Shown one piece after another: positions 17,821-25,871 of a stretch of DNA of 54,366 nt. Positions within the stretch are counted from its first letter, which is position 1. Every line of letters begins with the position of its first letter. Location: NCBI RefSeq assembly GCF_014897585.1, contig NZ_JABUXW010000028.1:1-54366 (forward strand), in the 5' to 3' direction. Origin of the DNA: Brachybacterium tyrofermentans. Its GTDB lineage: Bacteria; Actinomycetota; Actinomycetes; Actinomycetales; Dermabacteraceae. Below the pieces are notes generated by a model that did no database searches, had not been told where the DNA came from, and saw only the letters and a program-made list of their open reading frames with translations. The translations under genes were made by a program, and so were the position numbers.

Positions 17821-19203
17821 ATGAACATCGCGCCGCTGGCATCCTCCGCCCCGACGGGCCCGAGCACCTCGATGACCGCGCTGCTGGCCACTGCGCCCCT
17901 GCTGCTGCGCCGCCGCGGCGCCCTGGCGGACATCCTCCCCGTCATCGCCTTCACCGCCGCCACCGCGATCATCGCGACAGTCGTCGGCGGGGCCGCCGCC
18001 TTCGCCGCTCGCACCCCGTCCGGAGAGACGCCCATGACGGGCGAGGCCTCGATCATGCGGTTCCTGCTGATCTTCGCAGTGTTCGCCTCGGTGCTGCTGG
18101 TCCCCAGTGCCGTGGGGCTGGGCGGATCGGCGGCCCGGCTGTCCCTCGCCCGCCGGGAGCAGGACCTCGCCACGATGCGCCTGGTGGGTGGCACCGGCGC
18201 CCAGGTCGGCTCGGTGGCCGTGCTCGACGTCGCCGCGCAGTCGTTGCTGGGGGCGGTCTTCGGGCTGGGGGCGCACCTGGCGGTGACCCCTGCACTGGCC
18301 CGGCTCGACTTCGGCATCACCCCCTTCACCGTGGCGGAGCTGCTGCTGCCGTGGTGGGCGTACCCGCTGCTGGTGGTCGCTATGGTGCTGATCGCTGCGG
18401 GCTCTGCCGTGGTATCGCTGGCCGGAGTGGTCCTCAGCCCACTGGGAGTCGCCCGTGACTCCCGGGTGGTGCGCCTGTCCATCGTCCGCCTGGTGATCTG
18501 GGCACTCCTGATCGCGGGCTTCATGATCTTCATGAACATGGGCGGAATGCTGCTCGGCTCGGTCGGGGTCGCGATCATGATCCTGTTCATCGGGGCGATC
18601 GTTGCCGGGATCAACGTGGTGGGACCCTTCATCGTCTGGGTCACCGCACTCGTTCTCGCCAAGATCGCCCCCACGCCCTCGCTGCTGGTGGGCGCACGCT
18701 GCCTCGCCGGAGACCCCCGGGCCGGGTGGCGGGCCGTCTCAGGTATTACCTTCGCGCTGGTCATCGCGGGGTTCCTGACCGTAATCGCGACCCTGGGGGA
18801 GGCCTCCAGCCCTGAGGACGCGATGATGTTCACCGCCATGACCACCGGAGGCCTGCTCACCCTGGGGATCGCCGCGGTGCTCGCCGCGGTCAGCACCGGC
18901 GTCGTCCAGACTGTCCGGGTCATCGACCAGGCCCCACGCCTGCGCGCCCAGCACATCGCGGGCGCCGAGGTGGGCCAGCTGCATCGTGCCCGCCTCGCCG
19001 AGATCGCCGTCCCCGTCGGTCTCAGCTCGATCATCGCCACGGGCACCGCACTCCTGGTGCTGACGACGGTCTTCGGCGCACCGAGCGATCCGACGATGGC
19101 TGTGCAGTACCTGGCGTGCGTGCTCGGCGCGTATGCGCTATTGATCCTCTCCGTACTGGTGGGCTCGCCGCTCGTGAAGCGGTACGCGACGCGGGCCGCC
19201 TGA
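17821..19203 (+). CDS. FtsX-like ABC permease, copy 2 (no ATPase of its own)
   Basis: The 460-residue protein is roughly 85% identical by eye to the permease at 15592 over its whole length, with the same ten helices and coupling segments. Its first 17 residues (MNIAPLASSAPTGPSTS) do not match the other permease but resemble the start of the ATPase (MNTAPFPASAP). The promoter region is also ATPase-derived, so copy 2 looks like a duplication in which the ATPase body was deleted. It may use the ATPase at 14594. An internal ATG at 17872 matches the start of copy 1. Confidence 0.82.
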   Translation: MNIAPLASSAPTGPSTSMTALLATAPLLLRRRGALADILPVIAFTAATAIIATVVGGAAAFAARTPSGETPMTGEASIMRFLLIFAVFASVLLVPSAVGLGGSAARLSLARREQDLATMRLVGGTGAQVGSVAVLDVAAQSLLGAVFGLGAHLAVTPALARLDFGITPFTVAELLLPWWAYPLLVVAMVLIAAGSAVVSLAGVVLSPLGVARDSRVVRLSIVRLVIWALLIAGFMIFMNMGGMLLGSVGVAIMILFIGAIVAGINVVGPFIVWVTALVLAKIAPTPSLLVGARCLAGDPRAGWRAVSGITFALVIAGFLTVIATLGEASSPEDAMMFTAMTTGGLLTLGIAAVLAAVSTGVVQTVRVIDQAPRLRAQHIAGAEVGQLHRARLAEIAVPVGLSSIIATGTALLVLTTVFGAPSDPTMAVQYLACVLGAYALLILSVLVGSPLVKRYATRAA

Positions 19204-19260
19204 GCGGTGCGCGCGGCTGCGCGGCGCGCGCGGCTGAGCGGCGCACGCCGCACCGACCCG

Positions 19261-19560
19261 CCCCGACGGTGCGCTTCTGATCGATGTGCGCGAGCGGTCC
19301 GAAGAGGACGCGGGCCATGCGCCCACCGCCCAGCCCCCACCGCCCAGCACCTGCCGGCCAGCACACACCGCCCACCGCCCACCGCCCAGCACGCTAGCGG
19401 AGAGCCTGGAGAAGCTTCCCGAGACCGACGATGAGCTGGACATCGTGTGTCGCAGCGGCGGCCGCAGCTTCCAGGTCGCCCAGTGGCTGAACGCCAACGG
19501 CTTCGAGGCGATCAACGTCGCCGGTGACATGGATATCTGGTTCACCGAGCGATCCCGTGC
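19261..19560 (+). pseudogene. decayed second copy of the rhodanese gene
   Basis: The translation matches the rhodanese at 17311 from PDGALLIDVRERSEEDAGH through CRSGGRSFQVAQW to NVAGDMDIWF. The original start and first 11 or so residues are replaced by GC-rich sequence. About 42 bp of Pro/His-rich sequence (an expanded CACCGCCCAG-like repeat) interrupts it in frame after APTAQ, and the C-terminus diverges after DIWF. The frame stays open to 19900 through unrelated repeats. The catalytic cysteine remains, so a truncated product from the GTG at 19286 is conceivable, but no ribosome binding site was seen. Confidence 0.75.
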
Positions 19561-19608
19561 CCTGAGCGACCCCTCCGCCTGTCGCGACACGACGGTGGGC
19601 ACCCGCCG

Positions 19609-19657
19609 AGTCCACGGATTCGTGTCACCGGTGGCACGTTTCGAGGGAATCGGTGGC
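19609..19657. repeat. REP-like palindromic element, copy 1
   Basis: Contains CGTGTCACCGGTGGCACG, an imperfect palindrome, followed by TTTCGAGGGAATCGGTGG. The right half is identical to the copy at 19724. The left flank (GTCCACGGA) matches the copy at 26528. Confidence 0.6.
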
Positions 19658-19723
19658 GGTGTGCGCTCGCCCCGTCCGCCAGCTCCCCCCGATCGCTCTC
19701 AGCAGCTCCCGGAGCCTTCCAGT

Positions 19724-19779
19724 CCCACCGATTCCCTCGATTCGTGGCATTGGCGGCACGTTTCGAGGGAATCGGTGGG
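19724..19779. repeat. REP-like palindromic element, copy 2 (17-bp inverted repeat)
   Basis: CCCACCGATTCCCTCGA at 19724-19740 pairs perfectly with 19763-19779. The 22-nt loop holds CGTG/CACG, which can form an inner stem. It shares the core GGCACGTTTCGAGGGAATCGG with copy 1, about 115 bp away. Confidence 0.75.
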
Positions 19780-19794
19780 CGTGGTCCTGGCTGT

Positions 19795-19842
19795 GGCGAT
19801 GGCGATGGCGATGGCGATGGCGATGGCGATGGCGATGGCGAC
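19795..19842. repeat. hexanucleotide microsatellite (GGCGAT)7
   Basis: Seven exact GGCGAT units and one GGCGAC lie 48 bp from the 3' end of the minus-strand CPBP gene. No coding role was recognised. Together with the two palindromic elements it fills the 330-bp gap 19561-19889. Confidence 0.9.
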
Positions 19843-19889
19843 TGCGGCTGCGGTCGCACCCCTGCCGGGGCGCGGAGGCGTGACGCCGC

Positions 19890-20660
19890 TCAGGTGCTGA
19901 TGAGGTTCTTCAGCAGCGCGTAGCCCACGAAGGCGAACACGTCGATCAGGGTGTGCGCGACCACGAGCGGCATCGTGCGCCGGGTACGACGGTAGAACTC
20001 GCCGAACACCAGGCCCATCGCAAGATTTGCGAGGCCCGGGCCGATCCCTTGGTACGTGTGATAGGCGCCGCGCAGCACTGCGGAGGCGATGATGATCTTC
20101 CGACCCGACCAGCCCAGCCGCTCCAGGCGCTGGTAGAGGTAGCCGACGACGATGACCTCTTCGAGTACGGCGTTCTTCAGCGCGTGCAGCACGAGCACCG
20201 GCACGGTCCACCAGTGGGTGTCCAGCGCTGCGGGGATCACCTCGACGGTCGCCCCGATAGCACGGCCGATGTAATACACCGCCAGCCCGGGCAGCCCGAT
20301 CCCGGCCGTGAGCGCCACGCCCCAGGCCAGGTCCTTACCGGGCTGGCCGAGATCCAGGCCCAGATCCTTCAGGGCCTGGGCGAGGGAACCGGCCGTGATC
20401 GCGAGCAGCAGCACCACCAGCACGACGGGCACCAGCGTGAACGTGATCGAGAGCAGCTGGTAGAAGAGATCCAGCCACGGGTTCTCGCGGATCGATGTGT
20501 TCAGCGAGGTCGACTGCGTGGACAGCGGCCCGGCGGCAAGGGCCTGCACCAGCGCGATCAGCGAATACACGGCGCTGCGCCCCAGGGAGAGGGCGAGGAC
20601 GACGACCACCTCGACCCGCACCCAGGTCCTGCTCGGAGTCACGGTCTGCACATTGCCCAT
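19890..20660 (-). CDS. CPBP family intramembrane glutamic endopeptidase
   Basis: The 256-residue protein has about seven to eight membrane helices. The CPBP/Abi motifs are present in the actinobacterial variant: EEVIVVGYLYQRL (the paired glutamates; the usual Arg of EExxxR is Val), a histidine in LRGAYHTYQG, and HTLIDV as the third motif. Family members cleave substrates within the membrane or process peptides; the substrate is unknown. It is divergent from the SDR gene, with a heptamer microsatellite between them. Confidence 0.8.
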   Translation of the reverse strand: MGNVQTVTPSRTWVRVEVVVVLALSLGRSAVYSLIALVQALAAGPLSTQSTSLNTSIRENPWLDLFYQLLSITFTLVPVVLVVLLLAITAGSLAQALKDLGLDLGQPGKDLAWGVALTAGIGLPGLAVYYIGRAIGATVEVIPAALDTHWWTVPVLVLHALKNAVLEEVIVVGYLYQRLERLGWSGRKIIIASAVLRGAYHTYQGIGPGLANLAMGLVFGEFYRRTRRTMPLVVAHTLIDVFAFVGYALLKNLIST

Positions 20661-20677
20661 GGTCTCACCGCCGAGGC

Positions 20678-20712
20678 GCCCTGTGCCCTGTGCCCTGTGC
20701 CCTGTGCCCTGC
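20678..20712. repeat. heptanucleotide repeat (GCCCTGT)4 between divergent genes
   Basis: Four exact copies of GCCCTGT plus GCCCTGC begin 18 bp upstream of the CPBP start and 57 bp before the SDR start. The position between two divergent starts makes an effect on promoter spacing possible. Confidence 0.9.
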
Positions 20713-20768
20713 GCGGCGCCCGGTGCCTGCCGGATCGCCTCCGAACCCGGTCATGACAGACTCGGAGC

Positions 20769-21494
20769 ATGACTGATCTTTCGCAGAACCAGGCCGCCAC
20801 CAGCGATTCCCGTCCGGCCGTGCTCATCACCGGGGCGAACCGCGGGATCGGCCGCGCCGTCGCCGACGAGCTCGCCGCGGACCACCACCTCATCCTGGGC
20901 GGTCGCGACGAGCAGGCGCTCGACGAGCTCGCCGCGCAGTTCCCGTCGGCCCGGACCTTCGTCGCCGAGCTCACCGACTACGAGGCCGTCGCCCGCGCCG
21001 TGGACGGCCTCGATCTGCAGAACGGCCTCGCGGGCGTGGTCCATTCCGCGGGGATCCTCGAGAACGGCACGGTGGAGGAGTCCGTGCCGGGCCAGTGGAC
21101 GCAGTCCTTCGAGATCAACGTGGTGGCCGTCGCCGAGCTGACGCGGCTGCTGCTGCCGCCCCTGCGTGCCGCCGGCGGCACCGTCGTGATGATCAACTCC
21201 GGTTCCGGGATCAATGCCGTGCGCACCCGCGGCGCGTACAGCGCCTCGAAGTTCGCGATGCGCGGCCTCGCCGATTCGCTGCGCGCCGAGGAGCGGGACA
21301 ACGGGGTGCGGGTCACCTCGATCCATCCGGGCCGCGTGGCCACGGACATGCAGCGTGAGCTGCGCTCCTACGAAGGCGGCGAGTACCAGGAGGAGAACTA
21401 CCTGCAGCCCACCTCGGTCGCCTCGACTGTGGGCCTCGCGCTGCGTCTGCCGGCGGATGCGTCGCTCGAGTCGGTCTCGATCCGGCCCCGCTGA
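20769..21494 (+). CDS. SDR family NAD(P)-dependent oxidoreductase
   Basis: The 241-residue protein has the short-chain dehydrogenase cofactor loop ITGANRGIG near residue 20, HSAGI in the middle (in place of NAG), the catalytic serine in NSGSG and the YSASK catalytic motif. The C-terminus SLESVSIRPR matches a classical SDR of about 240 residues. Substrate unknown. CAGACT 6 nt before the ATG may be a -10 box of a leaderless transcript. It is convergent with the glycosylase gene, 5 bp apart. Confidence 0.87.
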   Translation: MTDLSQNQAATSDSRPAVLITGANRGIGRAVADELAADHHLILGGRDEQALDELAAQFPSARTFVAELTDYEAVARAVDGLDLQNGLAGVVHSAGILENGTVEESVPGQWTQSFEINVVAVAELTRLLLPPLRAAGGTVVMINSGSGINAVRTRGAYSASKFAMRGLADSLRAEERDNGVRVTSIHPGRVATDMQRELRSYEGGEYQEENYLQPTSVASTVGLALRLPADASLESVSIRPR

Positions 21495-21499
21495 ACCGG

Positions 21500-22192
21500 T
21501 CAGCGGTTCAGCGGACCGGGCCCGGAGACCGTGCGGTCGCCGGCGACCCGGAAGCGCCAGGGGAACAGCTCCGGGTGCGAGGCCTCCTCGCGCAGACCGA
21601 TCCGGGGTCCGACGGCCAGGGCCGGATGCGGCATGAACGGCGCCTCGCCCGGCAGCTCCCCGTCGGCCCGATCCCGCGGGTCGAGCCTGCCGCTGAGGTG
21701 CATCGCCTCGGAGAGGGCCGGATCCGCGCTGCACAGGTCCAGCCCGTCGTCGGCGAAGGTGATGCCGCAGGCCACGGTGGCACGCCCGGGGCCGCGTGCC
21801 AGATCCCGCTCGGTGCGGCACACCCCGTTCGCCCGGCGCCGCGCGAAGGCCAGCTCGCTCCCGCCGACGATCTCGCCCGCCCGGATCAGGCACCCGGTGC
21901 CCGTGCCCTCCGCGTCGGCGACGATGTTCATGCACGAGTGCAGTCCCATGTGCCGGTACACGTACAGGTGCCCCGGCTCGCCGAACATGGTGGCGTTGCG
22001 GGCGGTGGGCCCGCGGAAGGCGTGGGAGCCGGGATCCTCTGCGCCGACGTACGCCTCGATCTCGGTGATCCGCAGCGCGACGCCCCGGCCGCTGAGCACG
22101 CAGCCCAGCAGCAGCGGGGCCAGCTCGAGCACCGGGCGGTCGAAGAACTCCCGGGGCAGGGGAGGGCCAGCGGCGACGGGATCCTCGGTCAC
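21500..22192 (-). CDS. DNA-3-methyladenine glycosylase (AAG/MPG family)
   Basis: Base-excision repair enzyme that removes alkylated purines. The 230-residue protein carries the family core ITEIEAYVGAEDPGSHAF, then GPTARNATMFGEPGHLYVY, including the glutamate that activates water and the tyrosine/histidine residues lining the pocket. GPGRATVACGI is the usual C-terminal LARGPGR block. It follows csoR by 16 bp on the same strand, so a purB-csoR-mpg operon is likely. Confidence 0.9.
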   Translation of the reverse strand: MTEDPVAAGPPLPREFFDRPVLELAPLLLGCVLSGRGVALRITEIEAYVGAEDPGSHAFRGPTARNATMFGEPGHLYVYRHMGLHSCMNIVADAEGTGTGCLIRAGEIVGGSELAFARRRANGVCRTERDLARGPGRATVACGITFADDGLDLCSADPALSEAMHLSGRLDPRDRADGELPGEAPFMPHPALAVGPRIGLREEASHPELFPWRFRVAGDRTVSGPGPLNR

Positions 22193-22208
22193 GGGCGCGG
22201 GGTCCCGG

Positions 22209-22613
22209 TCACTTCATGAGCCGCTTCACGGCGCCCATGATCTCGTCCATCTTGCGGTCCAGCTCCTCCCGGTCGCCCGAGGTCGCGGCGTCGTGCACAC
22301 AGTGGTGGATGTGGTCGTCGACCAGGCCCAGCGCCACCGACTGCAGGGCCTTGGTGACCGCGGAGATCTGCGTCAGCACGTCGATGCAGTAGGTGTCCTC
22401 CTCGACCATGCGGTGCACGCCGCGCACCTGGCCCTCGATGAGCTTGAGGCGCCGCAGGTAGGGCGACTTCGACCCGTGGTATCCGGGGTCGCCCTGGGTG
22501 CCGTGGTCGCCGGGCTGCGGCTGCGGCACCGGGTCCACGGCGTCGGCCCCGTCAGCGGCGATGCTCTCGGAGCTCACGCCGTCCGCGTTGCCGACCGTGT
22601 CGTCGGCGCTCAT
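22209..22613 (-). CDS. csoR: CsoR family metal-sensing repressor
   Basis: The 134-residue protein has an unusual disordered, acidic N-terminus of about 48 residues followed by the all-helical CsoR/RcnR domain (LRRLKLIEGQVRGVHRMVEE). Cys76, His101 and Cys105 have exactly the spacing (25 and 4) of the Cys-His-Cys copper(I) site of M. tuberculosis CsoR, so copper sensing is likely, though FrmR or persulfide sensors are close relatives. The ATG shares one base with the purB stop (TGATG). No copZ or copA is adjacent. Confidence 0.8.
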   Translation of the reverse strand: MSADDTVGNADGVSSESIAADGADAVDPVPQPQPGDHGTQGDPGYHGSKSPYLRRLKLIEGQVRGVHRMVEEDTYCIDVLTQISAVTKALQSVALGLVDDHIHHCVHDAATSGDREELDRKMDEIMGAVKRLMK

Positions 22614-24037
22614 CACGCCTGCCCGCCGGAGTCGTCGTCGAGATGGCCCACGAGCGCGGCGGCGTAGCCGACGTAGGTGTGCGGGCTCAGCGCCAGCAGG
22701 CGATCGCGCTCCGCGTCGGGCAGGCCCAGGGAGCCGATGAACTCCCGCATGCCCTCGCCGTCCACGCGGTGACCGCGGGTGAGGTCCTTCAGCCGCTCGT
22801 AGGGGTTGTCCATGCCGGTGGTGCCCTGCACACCGAGGGTGCGCATGACCGACTGCACGGCCTCGCCGAGCACCTCCCAGTTGCCCTCGAGATCCGCGGC
22901 CATCGCGTCCGCGTCCACGTCCAGGCCCGCCAGGCCGCGGCGCAGGTTCGAGATCGCGAGCAGCGAATGTCCCAGCGCCGGGCCGATGTTGCGCTGGGTG
23001 GTGGAATCGGTGAGATCGCGCTGCAGACGCGAGGTGACCAGGGTCTGCGAGAGCGAATCCAGCAGCGCCCCGGAGATCTCGAGGTTCGCCTCGGCGTTCT
23101 CGAAACGGATCGGGTTCACCTTGTGGGGCATCGTCGAGGAGCCGGTGCCGCCCTGGGCGGAGAGCCGCTGGCGGAAGTAGCCCATCGAGATGTAGGTCCA
23201 GAAATCGGTGGCCAGGTTGTGCAGGATCCGGCCGGCGCGGGCGATGTCCGCGTAGATCTCGGCCTGCCAGTCGTGGGACTCGATCTGGGTGGTCAGCGGG
23301 TTCCAGGTGAGGCCGAGGTGCTCGACGAAGGTGCGGGAGATCTGCTCCCAGTCGGCCGACGGCACGGCGACCGCGTGGGCGGCGTAGGTGCCGGTGGCGC
23401 CGTTGATCTTGCCGAGGGTCTGGTTGGCGGGGATGCGGCGCGCCTGGCGGCCCAGGCGATGGGCGAAGACCGCGATCTCCTTGCCCAGCGTGGTGGGGGT
23501 GGCGGGCTGGCCGTGGGTGTGCGAGAGCATCGGCACCTCGGCGGTGTCCTTCGCGAGCACGGTGAGGTCCGCGATGAGGTCCTCGAAGGCCGGCAGCCAC
23601 ACCTCGTGGACGGCGCCCTTGATCATCAGGGCGTAGGAGAGGTTGTTGACGTCCTCGCTGGTGCAGTAGATATGCACCACCTCGGCCAGCGGTTCGAGGC
23701 TCGTGCCGGCCAGACGACGCTTGACGTAGTACTCGATCGCCTTGACGTCGTGCACCGTCTCGCGCTCGATCTCGGCGTGCTCGGCGATGCCCTCGGCACC
23801 GAAGTCCTCGGGGATGGCGCGCAGCAGGGCGCGCTCGTCCTCGGTGAGGGTGCGCAGATCGGGGATCACCTCACCGTCGAGCAGGTGGATCATCCACTCG
23901 GTCTCGACTACGAGGCGCGAGCGGTTCAGTGCGGCCTCGGAGAGGTGGTCGACCAGCGGGGCGGTCTGCGCGCGGTAGCGGCCGTCGAGAGGGGTCAGGG
24001 CGATCGGCGGCGTGATGTCCGCGAAGGAATGAGCCAT
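22613..24037 (-). CDS. purB: adenylosuccinate lyase
   Basis: Cleaves adenylosuccinate to AMP and SAICAR to AICAR, releasing fumarate in both steps of purine synthesis. The 474-residue protein shows the fumarase/aspartase superfamily signature GSSTMPHKVNP with the catalytic serine loop, plus the HTHGQPATPTTLGKE segment. The ATG at 24037 follows GGGAGAATG and begins MAHSFADITPP; the open frame continues 48 nt upstream without support. The 194-bp gap to the next gene holds only GGGACGG-rich low-complexity sequence. Confidence 0.95.
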   Translation of the reverse strand: MAHSFADITPPIALTPLDGRYRAQTAPLVDHLSEAALNRSRLVVETEWMIHLLDGEVIPDLRTLTEDERALLRAIPEDFGAEGIAEHAEIERETVHDVKAIEYYVKRRLAGTSLEPLAEVVHIYCTSEDVNNLSYALMIKGAVHEVWLPAFEDLIADLTVLAKDTAEVPMLSHTHGQPATPTTLGKEIAVFAHRLGRQARRIPANQTLGKINGATGTYAAHAVAVPSADWEQISRTFVEHLGLTWNPLTTQIESHDWQAEIYADIARAGRILHNLATDFWTYISMGYFRQRLSAQGGTGSSTMPHKVNPIRFENAEANLEISGALLDSLSQTLVTSRLQRDLTDSTTQRNIGPALGHSLLAISNLRRGLAGLDVDADAMAADLEGNWEVLGEAVQSVMRTLGVQGTTGMDNPYERLKDLTRGHRVDGEGMREFIGSLGLPDAERDRLLALSPHTYVGYAAALVGHLDDDSGGQA

Positions 24038-24231
24038 GGGGGCATTCTCCCAGAGTCTCCGCACCGGGTGGGCGGCGGCTCGCATTCTGGCGGTCGCTGC
24101 AGGACGGTGCGGGATGGAACGGGACGGGACGTACGACGGGCCGGGACGATGCGGGACGGACGACGGGCCGCCCGGGAGCGGGGATGCTCCTGGACGGCCC
24201 GGTTGCTGAGGTCGGATCGGCCTGAGCGTTC

Positions 24232-24642
24232 TCAGTCGCGCACCTCGCGGCGGCTGCCGCTCTCGTCACCGATGCCGGTCACGGCCTCGACGATCGCGGA
24301 GAGGACGCCGACGATCACGCCAGCCAGCAGCGCCCACCAGAAGGTGTCGAAGTCCAGGGTCAGGCCCAGCAGGCCCGAGACCCAGCTCGTCAGCAGCAGC
24401 ATCAACGTGTTGATGACCAGCTGGAACAGCCCCAGGGTGAGGCAGGTGATGGGGAACGTGAGGAACGACAGGATCGGCTTCACGATGGTGTTGATCAGCG
24501 CCAGGATCAGCGCGATCACGGCGATCGTGATGACCTGCGTGAGCACCGTGGCGCTGTCGTCGCCCAGATGCATGCCGGGCAGGATCAGGGCGGTGACCCA
24601 CAGCGCGAGGCCGGTGACGATGATGTGTCCGAGGAATCGCAT
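24232..24642 (-). CDS. phage holin family 4-type small membrane protein
   Basis: The 136-residue protein has four membrane helices: HIIVTGLALWVTALILPG, then VITIAVIALILALINTIV with KPILSFLTFPITCLTLGLF, then LVINTLMLLLTSWVSGL, and finally WWALLAGVIVGVLSAIVEA. This is the widespread chromosomal Phage_holin_4_2 (DUF360-like) family. Despite the name there is no phage context; function unknown. A start further upstream is open but lacks hydrophobic character. Confidence 0.8.
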   Translation of the reverse strand: MRFLGHIIVTGLALWVTALILPGMHLGDDSATVLTQVITIAVIALILALINTIVKPILSFLTFPITCLTLGLFQLVINTLMLLLTSWVSGLLGLTLDFDTFWWALLAGVIVGVLSAIVEAVTGIGDESGSRREVRD

Positions 24643-24743
24643 GGCTCCATTGTCCCCGGTGCGGCGGCTGATTGCATGGGGGAAACCCGCATGATGTGGG
24701 CGATCGCGACACGGACGGCCGACGGCAGGTCCGGCAATCCGCC

Positions 24744-24749
24744 TACCCT
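24744..24749 (+). promoter_or_regulatory. -10 box, probable leaderless promoter of aminotransferase gene
   Basis: TACCCT is followed by 6 nt and the ATG at 24756. The same hexamer at the same distance precedes crcB at 36820. No Shine-Dalgarno is present. Confidence 0.45.
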
Positions 24750-24755
24750 GGGGGC

Positions 24756-25871
24756 ATGCCCACCACGCCCGACCGGGACGCCGTCCCGGCACCGCCCGAG
24801 ACCGTCCGCCTGCGCTCCACGCTCGAGCAGCTCCCCGCCTACGTGGCCGGCAAGCCCGCCGCCGACGACGGGATGCGACGCTTCAAGGTCTCCTCGAACG
24901 AGTCGCCGTTCCCGCCGGTCAAGGCCGTGCGCGACGCCGCCACCGCGGCGCTCGAGGGCACGCACCGCTACCCGGACGCCGCCGCTCGCGAGCTGCGGGA
25001 GGCGCTCGGGACCAAGCACGGGGTGGACCCGTCGCAGATCGCCCTGTCCACCGGCTCGGTCGCGGTGACCGGTGACCTCGTGCGGGCGCTCGTCGACCAG
25101 GGCGACGAGGTCGTCTACCCCTGGCGCTCCTTCGAGGCCTACCCGATCCTGGTGGGCTCCCACGGGGGCGTCCCGGTTCAGGTGCCGCTCACCGAGGAGC
25201 TCGAGTACGACCTCGACGCGATGGCGGCCGCGATCACCGATCGCACGCGCCTGGTCATCCTGTGCACCCCCAACAACCCCACCGGCGCCTCGCTGACCAC
25301 CGAGCAGATCGAGGGCTTCCTCGAGCGGGTCCCGGAGGACGTCGTGGTCGCGATCGACGAGGCCTACCGCGAGTTCCACGATCCCGCCACGGTGGCCGGC
25401 ACCGCCGGGATCTTCCGCCGTCACGGGAACGTGGTGCTGCTGCGCACCTTCTCCAAGCTGCAGGGTCTGGCCGGCCTGCGCATCGGCTACGCGGTCGCCC
25501 ATCCCCGCCTCGCCGCAGCGTTGGGCCAGGTCACCGTGCCCTTCGGGGCGAGCGTCCCCGCCCAGGCTGCGGCGCTCGCGAGCCTGCGCGGAGACGTGCA
25601 GGAGGAATTGGGCCGACGGGCCGTGTGGATCCGGGACGAGCGCTCGCGGGTCCTCGCCGCGCTCGCCGCGCAGGGGTGGCAGATGCCGTCCGCGCAGGGG
25701 AACTTCGTGTACTTCCCGCTCGGGGAGCAGACGGCATCGTTCGCGGAGTTCGCCGACTCCCGCGGCCTGGTGCTGCGCGCCTACGGCACCGACGGCGTGC
25801 GGGCCACCATCGCCGAGCAGGAGGCGAACGACCTGCTCATCGAGATCGCGGGGCAGTGGCGGCAGCGCTGA
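24756..25871 (+). CDS. hisC: histidinol-phosphate aminotransferase-like PLP enzyme
   Basis: The 371-residue class I/II aminotransferase has SNESPFPP near the N-terminus, CTPNNPTGA, the AIDEAYREF strand with the PLP-binding Asp and Tyr, and FSKLQGLAGLRIGY with the Schiff-base lysine. This fits the HisC/Pat group that interconverts imidazole acetol phosphate or aromatic keto acids with glutamate. In actinobacteria such stand-alone copies are often the aromatic aminotransferase Pat; there are no other his genes here. Its 3' end overlaps the convergent RDD gene by 35 bp. Confidence 0.82.
   Translation: MPTTPDRDAVPAPPETVRLRSTLEQLPAYVAGKPAADDGMRRFKVSSNESPFPPVKAVRDAATAALEGTHRYPDAAARELREALGTKHGVDPSQIALSTGSVAVTGDLVRALVDQGDEVVYPWRSFEAYPILVGSHGGVPVQVPLTEELEYDLDAMAAAITDRTRLVILCTPNNPTGASLTTEQIEGFLERVPEDVVVAIDEAYREFHDPATVAGTAGIFRRHGNVVLLRTFSKLQGLAGLRIGYAVAHPRLAAALGQVTVPFGASVPAQAAALASLRGDVQEELGRRAVWIRDERSRVLAALAAQGWQMPSAQGNFVYFPLGEQTASFAEFADSRGLVLRAYGTDGVRATIAEQEANDLLIEIAGQWRQR

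Noticed and set aside
17298..19382. 694-codon minus-strand frame opposite rhodanese and permease copy 2
   Set aside because: Antisense shadow; no family motif, and the same type of frame appears opposite permease copy 1.
19286..19900. 204-residue protein covering the decayed rhodanese and the repeats after it
   Set aside because: The C-terminal two thirds read through palindromic elements and the GGCGAT microsatellite; the frame is open by chance.
24232..24642. Prophage remnant because of the holin-like protein
   Set aside because: This family is widespread on chromosomes and no other phage gene is present.
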